Below are positions 54,304 to 64,000 of a DNA stretch of 64,000 nt, piece after piece. This DNA comes from Spinacia oleracea (taxonomy: Eukaryota > Streptophyta > Magnoliopsida > Caryophyllales > Amaranthaceae): assembly GCF_020520425.1 (NCBI RefSeq), contig NC_079487.1:60798719-60862718 (forward strand), read 5' to 3'. The number at the start of each line of letters is the position of its first letter. Position 1 is the stretch's first letter. The translations under genes were made by a program, and so were the position numbers. The notes beneath the pieces are model-generated. The model ran no database searches and was not told where the DNA came from. It saw only the letters and a list, made by a program, of their open reading frames with translations.

Positions 54304-55760
54304 TTGTGCGCGCAAGACCTTTTGAAATAACAAACAATACAACAAGAAAGACCAAATACTGGTACAAAAATGAACATTTACTATTTCGAAAATGAATATT
54401 TATTTATTTATTTGGAATGAACATTTACTATTTTGGAAATGAACATTTATTTATTTATTTGGAAATAAACTACAAAAATGAACATTTACTATTTCGGAAA
54501 TGAACATTTATTTATTTATTTGGAATGAACATTTACTAATTTGGAAATGAACATTTATTTATTTATTTGGAAATAAACAATATAGGCGCTTGCAAAAACA
54601 TAAAAGACCAATGAAGTGAACAATTTCATTATGAACATTAACCATATTTTATTGTGAACAAACAAATAAACAAGAAAGAACAAATAATTCAACAAAAAAG
54701 AACAAACAATATAAAAAAAGAACATAAAATTCCAGAAAAAAGAACAAACAATACAACAATTATGAACAATTTTATGATGAATTTTAAAGCCAACATGAAA
54801 GAACAAACAATACAACAAGAAAGAACAAACAATAAAGCAGATAATTATTATGAACAAAAAAATAAACAAGAAAAAACAAATAATTCAACAAAAAAGAACA
54901 AACAATATAAAAAAGAACATAAAATTCCAGAAAAAAGAACAAACAGTACAACAATTATGAACAATTTTATGATGAATTTTAAAGCAATATGAAATAACAA
55001 ACAATACAACAATAAGTTTGATGAATGAATTTAAAAAACAACAAGAAAGAACAAACAATACAAAAAGAAAGAATAAAAGATTAATGAGAGTTTAATTATG
55101 AACATTAACCATATGATTATTATAAACAAACAAATAAACAAGAAAGAACAAACAATATAAAAAAGAGCATAAAATTCCAGAAGAAAGAACAAAAATACAA
55201 CAATTATGAAAATTTGATGATGAATTTAAAAAACAACATGAAATAACAAACAGTACAATAAGAATGAACAAACAGTACAATAAAAAAGAACAAACAGTCA
55301 ACAAGAATGAACAAACAATATGAGCGCGTCGTTTTTGGGGGTATAGCCAGAGCTGACTGTACCCGGGTACATCAATTAATGATAGCATTTTGAAGATTGG
55401 TATTGATTTATGTCTTCTACGAAGTACTTCATAATTTTACTTAGATTATTTGATCAAATTTTAATAAAATGTTTAATTGAAATATCTCCCCCCTAGAGCT
55501 ACTACATACTAATAAATCTTGAACATTCTTATTTAATCATCTAAATTGCAACTTTTTGTCCCATTACGTGTTACATATTTTATATACTTAATATGTTAAT
55601 TTGACCAAAATATTTGATATGACAAATATGTTAATTTGACAAAACCAGTTAGTAAATTTTTTTTATTTTTTTTAGATAATGTAGTAAATATATTTTTCAT
55701 TATAAATAAACTGATTAGACTAAAATATTTGGAGTGCCAAAGATTAATTTTAGCAAATTA

Positions 55761-56045
55761 CTCCCTCTGTCACAGATTACTTGTTACACTTTCCTTTTAT
55801 TTACGTTCCAGATTAGTTGTTACACTTCTAAATTAGGAATGACCCAACAATAATTATAGGGTCTCTCTCTTCCCCCTAAATTTATTTTTATGCCCACACC
55901 CTCTCTAATTCGATTAAAAAAATACCTCATTAACTCCTATCAGGTCTTCTTTTTCAATAAAATAACAATTGATAACCAAATAACCACTTATCATCTAAAA
56001 CTTTGTGCAAAAGTAAGTGTAACGAGTAATTTGGGACGAATGGAG
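55761..56045. mobile_element. Stowaway MITE (285 bp)
   Basis: The ends are CTCCCTCTGTCACAGATTAC and, read inward from the right, CTCCATTCGTCCCAAATTAC, both continuing with TTGTTACACTT or CGTTACACTT. TA flanks each end. No coding capacity. Confidence 0.85.
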
Positions 56046-56090
56046 TATTATTTTGTGGTATCTATTATTGCCATAATCTAAAAACCAATA

Positions 56091-56315
56091 CTCCCTCTGT
56101 TCTCGAATATTAATCTTTTTTGAAATCTTGACACTATTCGCAATTGAAGAGAATCTTCTAATTTCTTTCCAATACATACTTCAAAACATATTCACATGAG
56201 ATCTTATTTTGTTCGTCTTAATGCGTAGTTTAATAATATCAAATTTTATATTTTTTTAACATACGTATTTGGAGATATTTACGTTTAAATATTGAATTTA
56301 AACGAACAAAGGGAG
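56091..56315. mobile_element. Stowaway MITE (225 bp)
   Basis: The left end CTCCCTCTGTTCTCGAATAT and the right end, read inward, CTCCCTTTGTTCGTTTAAAT are imperfect inverted repeats flanked by TA. It lies 45 bp from the preceding MITE but has different ends, so it is a separate insertion. Confidence 0.75.
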
Positions 56316-58535
56316 TATTTTTTACCGTACATAAACATTTTATTGCAAAGAATATACATTAAAAAAAATTGAAGTAGATTTTTGTAAAGGGTTTTGTCAT
56401 AAAAATTTTAAACTTGGAATTGACACGACTCACGAGTCATTCCTGGTGCCTATTTTTTTAACGTAAACTAGATTAGGTTCCGTTTATGCACAAATATTCA
56501 AAAATTATCCACTTGGATGTGATATTTTTTAATAAAATATTAAACTAATGTTTATCCCCTAAAGCTAACGTATATATAATTGAAAAATGTTGAATGTACT
56601 CATTTAATTATCTAATATGCTATTTTCGTCCTACTACATATTATATATTTTACATGCTTATTGTGATAATTTGACCAAAACATTCGATATTCTTATATAC
56701 TAAGTTGACCAAAATATTGAGTGAACTAGATTAGGTCCCTTGCATGTACAATATTTTAAAATTATTTGAACAAATTTTATATAATATATTATATTAACAT
56801 ATTTCTTTCTTTAGAGGTACTACATAATAATAAATCTTGAACATTCTCAATTATTCATGTATACGGAGTATGCAATTTCCATCCTAATACGAACATGAAA
56901 ATTTACTATCTCGCAACGTTGGTCACTTTCACGCATGCTAATGTACAACTTTGATCATTAATATCTTTAATCCTCTTTAAGAAGAATTATAAAAAGTTGA
57001 TATTTTGAAAATACACATTAAGAGGAATCTAATAAAATCCTACATTATGTTTTTATCTTACATCTAAATCACCAATAATAATTAAATTAGAATACGTGAA
57101 TAGTGTAAAAAGCTCAAACGTTGTGAGTATTAAAAAAACGAAGAAGTGTTAAACATTTTATATGCTTGATACGCTAATTTGACTAAAATATTCGATAAAA
57201 ATGATATATTTTTTTGTAAAAAAACTTGTAAATTTGCAGGATTTTTTTTTTTGGACGGGAAATGCACCAAAAAATAACACGTACGTGTCACTCCTGGTGT
57301 CTGATTTAGTAAAATGTAATAGATTTGTATTCTATTATTGATATGACGATTAGACTAAAATATTACCAAAATCGTCTAATATGTCATATTCTATAATCCA
57401 ATATTTATTTTCATACATAAAAAATTTACTACCTACGTTTCAAAATGTTCTTTACGGTTACTATTTGCAACAAATATTAAGACAAATAGGGAAATTGTGT
57501 AAAAATGTGGGTGAATATAATAAAAATACGAACAGAGTAAGGCAGATGTGTAAAATAGTGGATTGCTGAAAGAACAAATGAATAAAGTAAGAGAAAGTGA
57601 GTGAAAATTTGTAAATGTTATAAAGTAAAATGGGTAAGATAGTAAATTTTATGTCCAAAGATAGAATAAATCACAATGTAAAGAACATTCTAAAACGAAC
57701 TAAAACGAAAAGTGTTTATATGATTTTGAAACAGAGGTAGTATAAAAAAGGAGAGAAACAAAAAACTAACACAAAGCGATATGTTTTTTGGGAAAGAGGT
57801 TTTTGGCGGCTAAATTTTGCAATAGGAAATGACATGTATCATTGTTGTTCTCTGTTTAATATGAAGTTACTAGTTTTGCATGCACGCAATACATGTTTGT
57901 AATTAAAAATGCATACACAATAATACTTATTTAGTTAATTAATTACTAATGAATTTTTTTTAGTTTAATATTTGGTGATTTTAGTTAATATCTTTTAAAT
58001 TGATTCCCTTTTATAATGTACAGTATTATAAAATGTTTTTGTGTATAATTTCTAATTTAATTTACTAAATTTAGTAAAAGGTAAAATATATAGGCAATCA
58101 TTATTTGCGCCGTCTCGGTCGTTCCCTTATATAGTAGCGATCGACAATTATAAATACTTTTTGCTAGTATATTTTAAGGAGTAAAGCATACAGTTGGCGG
58201 CTAAAGTTTTGAAATTTTCACCTTTAGAGAGTCACATGTTTTTGCACCTTTACAGAGTTACATGTTTTTTTCACCTTTTATGACCTCAATCCACTTTCCT
58301 TTTGTAAGTTAACCACACATTGAACTCAAGTTAACTTTTTAAACCAACCAACCTCCAAATATTAGGAGCTTTACAATGGTTGCAATAAAAAAGGAAAACA
58401 AAAAATATAACAATTTCTCAACTAAAACACAATCGTGAAGTCAAATAAAGAACTCCAATTGAAAAACTGTTATCCCACTTTTTGTACTAACGACGTAACT
58501 ACTTTGTCGTTTGATCATATCGTGTCGCCGGGTAT
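56316..58535. other. A+T-rich intergenic DNA around the third MITE
   Basis: No gene is seen. Short related passages (ACTAAAATATT(C/T)GATA, CATATTATATATTTTACAT) recur at about 55,560-55,620, 56,630-56,700 and 57,160-57,200, suggesting old duplicated or transposon-derived sequence. GGCGGCTAAA occurs near 57,806 and 58,196. Confidence 0.4.
57429..57740. mobile_element. Stowaway MITE (312 bp)
   Basis: The left end CTACCTACGTTTCAAAATGT and the right end, read inward, CTACCTCTGTTTCAAAATCA match at most positions and are flanked by TA. Internally ACATTCTAAAACGAAC-type motifs pair with the left side. Noncoding; the open frames across it are by chance. Confidence 0.8.
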
Positions 58536-59137
58536 TGTCATGTCCACAAGTTGTGACGTGTCGGCTGAACGTGTCGAGAGCAAGTGTAGGCGACAAAAGA
58601 CAGTTTAGAGGCGACCAAAAATTAAGTCAAGATCGTGGGCCGCAGCCTTAGGCCCAACGCCATCAAGGCCGTTAATGGAGTTAACAAGGCGATGAGAGAT
58701 CCGTTGAGTGGTTACACATAAGCAGGAAACCTGAAAAGACTGAGGGCAACAATCTCCTAGCTCTCCAGGATCTTCCTAACTGACTCGACCGTTTGACGTG
58801 GATTATAAAAGACAAAGCAGGGCGAAGCCATAAGCATGTTCACTCAAGCTCTCAAGCCATATAGCATTACAAGCATTATTATTAGCCGATTTTAGCCATT
58901 ATCAAGCAATCATTGTACTTATATTTACTATCGCAAAACACTTTCTTTTACATAGATTATTAGGGATATTAGTGGATTGGTAGCCTCATAGCTACCCGCG
59001 GTTTTTCTCCCTATTCCCAGATTTTCCGCGTCAACATCTCAGTGTGTCGTCTCTCCTTTATTGCTTTCCGTACTTATTCACTTAGTTAGTGTCGACCCAA
59101 GCCAAGTGTCCCCCTTAGACGAAATTTAGCATAAACA
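58536..59137 (+). repeat. Gypsy 5' LTR
   Basis: It probably runs from TGTCATGTCCAC to TTAGCATAAACA. It contains a TATA box (TATAAAAG, 58,804-58,811), consistent with a promoter starting transcripts near 58,835. The 3' limit is fixed by the primer-binding site three bases later; the 5' limit is inferred. Confidence 0.6.
58804..58811 (+). promoter_or_regulatory. TATA box of the Gypsy LTR
   Basis: TATAAAAG in a GC-balanced LTR, about 330 bp before its end. The spacing suits the U3/R boundary of plant Gypsy LTRs. Confidence 0.55.
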
Positions 59138-59140
59138 GTT

Positions 59141-59158
59141 TGGCGCTGTCTGTGGGGA
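59141..59158 (+). other. Gypsy primer-binding site
   Basis: TGGCGCTGTCTGTGGGGA lies three bases after the LTR. TGGCGCCGTCTGTGGGGA-like sites are usual in plant Gypsy elements. The exact tRNA primer is not assigned here. Confidence 0.75.
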
Positions 59159-59210
59159 CATTAACTAGGTTTCCTGTAGAAAAATTCCTTCAAAAAACAC
59201 CCCTCTCAAA

Positions 59211-59804
59211 ATGTCTTCCGGAGATATGAGACTCGCCGAGATCCAGGCGGCCTATGCTAAGGCCCAAGTAGAGCTAGCCCGCCAGAAGGCTGAAAGCGCC
59301 AGTTTCACCGCCTAGAACGAGCAACTTGCATCAGAAAATGTGTCCTCCAAGGCTTATATGGAAACCCTCTAGAAGGAGCTAGAGTTTGCAAAAATCTGCA
59401 AGTACCAGTCGCATCTCAAAACCGGTGGAAAGGCCAAGCATCTGACTTTCGAGCTCCATGACAAGGAAGAGTTGGTCCTATCCGAAGAAGAAGAAGGTGA
59501 AGGCCAAGATGGTGCGGCACCCGACTCCCTGGCCCGACGCCTGAAACTCCTAGAGAGACAGAGCTCGTTGATGCTGAAGCTACCCGGAGCACCTACGCTG
59601 GTGGAGACCGAGCCGACCAACGGTTATGCAGCATCACCTTTCTGCGAAGAGATCGCCAGAGTGACAGTCCCGCACCAGCTAAGGCTCCCCATCTGGACCA
59701 CCCTTTATGACGGAACATCTGACCCCTACCGGCATATCAACGTCTACAAGCAGCAGATGTGGCAGATCGACATTCCATGGGACCTTGCAGAACCTGTCAT
59801 GTGA
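59211..59804 (+). pseudogene. Gypsy gag N-terminal part with in-frame stops
   Basis: From the ATG at 59,211 the frame reads MSSGDMRLAEIQAAY, then an Ala/Lys/Glu-rich helical stretch with TAG at 59,313 and another at 59,370. The frame then stays open to 59,804. PFCEEIARVTVPHQLRLP and LYDGTSDPYRHINVYKQQM match the start of the Gypsy gag domain (IxxYDGxxDPxxHLxxY). A TGA at 59,802 and the Copia junction at 59,811 end it. Gag would form the particle core; this copy cannot. Confidence 0.8.
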
Positions 59805-59810
59805 AAATCC

Positions 59811-61192
59811 TGTTAGGTTATGATACATATGACAAAACATAAATCATGCGGAAAACCTTAATGCCAGGAAACATATTATTTACACATAATCATATAGCAT
59901 AAATTAGATGCATACACTTTGTAGCGTGCCTCCCTAGCTGCGCCCGAACCGAACAAGAACAAGTCTTTAGGACTCCAAGTGTCGTCCCTCCGTAGAAAGT
60001 CCACAGCATATCCGGATCCGCCTTAAGCTTGACCAACTAGAATCGCCCTTTAGGTTCCTAGGAATTTTCGGCTAAAATGGTTGCAAGTGTTTGGCTGATT
60101 TTTGCTTCAAAATCTTACCTTTGAATACTTCAATGTTGTGTATAAATTTGTGACCCTAGGCACCTATTTAGAGTTATGGAAAAGGACTTATAATCCTATT
60201 AGAATACAAATTTAGTTTAATTAGAATCCTGCTAGGACTCTATTAAATAAACTTTATCTATTAGGATTAGGATTTAATCATATGACGAATCCCGATAGCT
60301 TTAGGATTCGTGTAACACGCACACGAGCAGCGCACAAGCACCGCACGCCCATGCGCAAGCCTTGCGGCCCACGCACATCCCACAGCGCTGAGGCCTACTT
60401 GCTCGCAGCCTGCATGATCCGTGCGCGCGCCCAAGCCTTGGTTAGGCCTGGTCGAGGCTTGGCGTGTTATTGGATGCGTTGGCTTGCTGGGCGATGGCCT
60501 GGCTTCGTGCTGGGCCTTCGTCTAGCAAGCCTTGTCCGATGCTAATTCGTACGATACGCTTTCCGATTAAATTTCCAATTCCGGAATTCATTTCCGATAC
60601 GAACAATATTTAATATTTCTGATTCCGGAATTAATTTCCGTTTCAAACAAATATTTAATATTTCCGTTTCCGGAATTATTTTCCGATTTTGATAACATTT
60701 CCGATTCTGACAATATTTCCGTTTCCGAGAATATTTCCGATTCCGGTAATATTTCCATTTCCGATAATATTTTCCGATACGTACCATGTTTCCGTTTCCG
60801 GCAACATCTACGACTTGGATAATATTTATATTTCCGATACGATCCATATTTCCGTTTCCGGCAATATATCGTTTCGGAGTATTTATTTCTTGCTTTTGAC
60901 GATCTCAGCTCCCACTGAAACCAAGATCCGTCGATTCCGAATATCCATAGATGGAGTATTTAATGCCATTAAATACTTGATCCGTTTACGTACTATTTGT
61001 GTGACCCTACGGGTTCAGTCAAGAGTAAGCTGTGGATTAATTTCATTAATTCCACTTGAACTGAAGCGGCCTCTAGCTAGGCATTCAGCTCACTTGATCT
61101 CACTGAATTATTAACTTGTTAATTAATACTGAACCGCATTTATTAGACTTAACATTAAATGCATACTTGGACCAAGGGCATTATTTCCTTCA
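59811..61192 (-). repeat. Copia 3' LTR, complete (1382 bp)
   Basis: It runs from TGTTAGGTTATGATAC to TTATTTCCTTCA and is followed by the reversed polypurine tract GTCTCCCACTTGTCC. A GC-rich R/U5-side block lies at 60,300-60,530. The segment 60,545-60,870 carries the same 12-17-bp TTCCGATTCCGG(A/T)AATATT variants as the other LTRs. Confidence 0.9.
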
Positions 61193-63359
61193 GTCTCCCA
61201 CTTGTCCTTAGGGACAAGTGTGCATTTCCAAATTCCTTTGTCGCTCGATGCTTGCTCTTGAACATAAGGTAAGAGTTGTCATCTTTATTATGTCCAGAGG
61301 TGTTTCTCGGTTTCCGAGTTCAACTGATCAAATAAACAGATAATCATAGCCTATGATTCATCTAAGCACGGCCATGCATTTTACAGTTTCTAGCTCTCCG
61401 AGTGGCCTTGTACAACTTTCAGCATCTCATCCCGATTTATGGGAGGACAATCCCATCTTGCGATCTTGAGATTAGACTTCGTTTGATAGGTGATTACCTG
61501 AGCGTTGCCTTTATAGTCTCGTTTTACGGTGCGACGGTTGGTCAACGTCAAAGTAAGTAGTTCTCAAACAAGTAATCTCAAATCACTCAGGTATTGAGGA
61601 TTAGTGTCTAATAATTTTGATGAAATTTACTTATGACAGATTTTCATCTCTTACAGTAAAGTTTCATTGGTCTGTCCGATACTAGTCTTCCCAAAGTAAG
61701 TATCTATGCAAATGATTACGACATTGCCATGTCCACATTGTTCAAGAAACAGAACTACTAGTCATCTTGCATTCTAGTCGTCTAACGTTTTCTATGCGTC
61801 CATCTTTATAGAAAACTCCGACCAGGGACCATTTTCAATCTTTTGACATTCAAGTTCACTTGATAGACATTTCTTAGTCACAAGACTGGTCCTGACAGTC
61901 TATCTTGAATATATCGTCAAATTTAAGGGACTCATCATTTAATACTAAACCAAGATTAAATGGAATATGAAAATACATTTCATATATGATAAATGTTCAA
62001 CCCCTACGTTTTACAACCATGGGTCTCTAACCCATCTTTAAAACAGTTCATGGATTTCAAACCTATGCTTGATTTCCAGTGCCACAATGTGAGTGTTGCT
62101 TCTCACTTGTTGCATAGGTTTAGTTGTCATGCTTTACCAATCTTAATAACCCTTCCATCGAATGTTTTTCGAGATAGGGTGATAAGATCTTTTGAGTTTG
62201 TTTATTATGTGATCTAGTCTTTCTTACTTAAATAGTGGTTCTACGCATTTTGCAATGAAGAACTATTAAGTCAACAAACATGTGATCTACCCAAGTTCAA
62301 TGAAGAACTCTTTAACATAAACAACCCTGTTTTATTGCTTCTTAGGCGATAAGTACTTTTACTTCAACTGTATAGGTTGCTAGTGATGCTTTGGTTGGAT
62401 TTACTTATCCAAGCAGTTCACAGATATGTGGAAGACTTTCCAGCTGTATCTTAGAACATAGAAATTAATATTTAATTTCCCACGCAACAACTCATGGTCT
62501 CCAATCCATGTTGCCATTTCAAAACACGATGCTCTTTAGCTCGTCCTTGTCAATGGTTAACTCCAAAGGAATCTTGCTTGATCCTTTGCCAGTGTTTATG
62601 CGTATCTTTATTTCCTTGAATCAAGAACTACTCTTATGTACCTTTTCAAGTACCATAAGTTTTTCTTGATCTCAATCTAGTTGATCTTCACTTAGATCAA
62701 TAGAGTTTGGTATGTGTTCGTCATGCCTAAAGTCATACGATACGTTTTTGGCGATCCTCATATTATATCATACATGATAAATTCTTTTCCAGAATAATTC
62801 CCAATTGAATTCTATTCATGTAACTTTAGCTCATCTAGTTTCAGTAGATACTAAAACCAGCTAAATTCTTTGACATATAATATAGGTTAAGAATCTCATT
62901 TTGACTCTTGGATGTTTAACTTAATAAATGCTTATACATAGTTCAAACATCCTTTACTTAGATTTATTCATATGGGTCGAATGTCTCCAATGGAGTCTTT
63001 CGTGTTTGATTTAGTAAATGACACTACTTAATTCAAAACAATATCATAAGATCTTTGTAAATAGATTTTAATACCCAGTATGTACTAAGTTTCGCCTTGG
63101 TCCATCATCGATGAATAATTTCAAACCTAAGTTATTAGCATTTGAACGTTATTTCACAATAGAGAGATATGTGTGTGATACACATAGGACCAATTAAGTT
63201 TTACATACTCCCACTAAACTTCTTATATATCTATAAGAATCATGTACATTTTATGAAACTAAAATACTTATTAGCTTCACTAAAATACAGTTTTAATTCC
63301 CAATTTGCTTGCTTAAATCTGTACTTAGATTTCATAAGCTAGCTTTCCTTTTCAAGTAT

Positions 63360-63700
63360 TTATTTGGATCCACAAATCCTATGACATATCATGTACATAG
63401 TTTCTTCCAACATTTTATTGAGGAATTCGTTTTTGTCATCCAATTGCCATATGTACCAATATGCAATCATTGCTTGAATTATAGACTTAAGCATTACGAT
63501 TATGCATGAGGTTTCAACGCAATCCACGCCGTGAATTTGCTTGTAACCTTTAGCAACTAATCTAGCTTTGTGTGTGAACACGATTCCATGTTTGATGGTT
63601 TTTATCCTTAAAACCAATTTGCAACCAATAGGTGTTAACCCATTCTTGCAAATCAACAAAATTTCAAATTTGTCATCAAAACATTGGTTATGTTTTATGG
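63360..63700 (-). pseudogene. Degenerate Copia reverse transcriptase fragment
   Basis: The minus strand reads NGLTPIGCKLVLRIKTIKH, FTHKARLVAKGYKQIHGVD, VETSCIIVMLKSIIQAMIA and YWYIWQLDDKNEFLNKMLEE. These follow the Copia RT series KWVFKxK, ARLVAKGYxQ, GxDYxETFSPVV and MDVKTAFLNG. Key residues such as ETFSPV are already altered here, and altered in the same way at 6454-6648. The catalytic YVDD part is not intact. Confidence 0.75.
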
Positions 63701-64000
63701 CCTTTAACCATCTAAAACATTTGAGTCTATATATGGCCTTTAACCATTTTAGGGAATCTAGGTTTCGTCATAGCTTTCTTACAAGTCACAAACTTATTAA
63801 TTTACATGATAATAGTTTGACTGCAAGTTGTAGGTTTCTTCACTATCTAATAGAAGAATCGCATAGCTTCAGTGACCTGAACTCCATGATTCTTCACTAT
63901 CTAATAGAAGAATCTCATAGTTTCAGTGACTTGAACTCTATGCCTACATGGGTATAGAACATCGATCAAACAATAGAATATCAATAGCCACTTGAAAGTC

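Larger units (their letters stand above)
53494..55370. mobile_element. TIR element filled with tandem and dispersed repeats (about 1.9 kb)
   Basis: The left end TACCCGGGTACAACC, then AAAGTTGGCTGTACCCC and AAAACGATG, pairs with the right end read inward, TACCCGGGTACAGTC, CTCTGGCTATACCCCC and AAAACGACG, over about 45 bp. The inside is A-rich: 46-48-bp repeats with GAACATTTATTTATTTATTTGG, and many AGAACAAACAATACAAC variants. A block at 53,572-54,010 recurs at about 54,358-54,800, on both sides of a MITE. There is no transposase. Open frames here are repeat artefacts. Confidence 0.65.
58536..59810 (+). mobile_element. Gypsy LTR retrotransposon, 5' LTR and gag start, cut by Copia
   Basis: A 5' LTR (about 58,536-59,137), a primer-binding site and a gag start follow in the plus direction. 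The sequence is interrupted at 59,810 by a Copia LTR beginning TGTTAGGTTATG. The rest of the element would lie right of that Copia, outside the window. The left LTR limit is a best guess (TGTCATGTCC). Confidence 0.75.
59811..64000 (-). mobile_element. Copia LTR retrotransposon, second copy of the 2867 family, runs off the window
   Basis: The 3' LTR (59,811-61,192) and the adjoining internal region match 2867 to about 7100 almost collinearly, with small indels. They share the broken pol fragments and the short duplication near 63,834-63,925. The element inserted into Gypsy gag; AATCC precedes the LTR, but the other target copy lies outside the window. Minus strand. Confidence 0.88.

Noticed and set aside
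54555-55388. Hydrophobic or Asn/Lys-rich open frames
   Set aside because: They are translations of minisatellite repeats in a TIR element.
57381-57658. Open frames across a MITE
   Set aside because: Both strands are open over a Stowaway MITE with known noncoding nature.

Overview
The window is nuclear DNA of a eudicot plant. The evidence is two intron-rich genes with GT-AG introns, a eukaryotic tRNA-Ala, Copia and Gypsy LTR retrotransposons, an L1-type LINE, hAT and CACTA DNA transposons, Stowaway MITEs and SINE remnants. The Copia LTR family recalls beet/spinach relatives (Amaranthaceae), but that placement is an impression from memory, not a search.

Layout. 1-2866: a plus-strand Copia deletion derivative (gag start fused to RNase H) with a partial 3' LTR. 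2867 to about 10,850: a minus-strand Copia of the same LTR family that inserted into that LTR and lacks a 5' LTR. About 10,840-12,533: an L1-like ORF1 remnant whose N-terminal part is tandemly triplicated. 12,720-12,792: tRNA-Ala(AGC). 12,922-20,204: a complete ten-exon gene for a mitochondrial NDUFAF7/MidA-type methyltransferase. About 20,860-23,620: a degenerate array of about 20-bp repeats, split by a Stowaway-like MITE. 25,190-45,559: one Copia element holding two later insertions, a 3.5-kb hAT (8-bp duplication) in its integrase and a 7.4-kb CACTA element (3-bp duplication) in its 5' LTR. The CACTA element carries exons of the Mediator subunit gene MED21. 45,560-50,750: mostly unassigned, with a Copia fragment and a 667-bp TIR element. 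50,840-53,080: a complete three-exon h-type thioredoxin gene with WCGPC. 53,494-55,370: a repeat-filled TIR element. 55,761-57,740: three Stowaway-type MITEs. 58,536-59,810: the 5' end of a Gypsy element cut by another Copia copy (59,811 to the window end).

Only three loci look like intact host genes: tRNA-Ala, the NDUFAF7 homologue and the thioredoxin. They have no evident operational link; most of the rest is layered transposable elements. The most unusual items are the MED21 capture inside CACTA, the apparently non-autonomous Copia family whose LTR carries a 12-17-bp minisatellite, the large inverted repeat made by self-family nesting, and the triplicated LINE ORF1 5' segment. I did not find a clearly new functional system.
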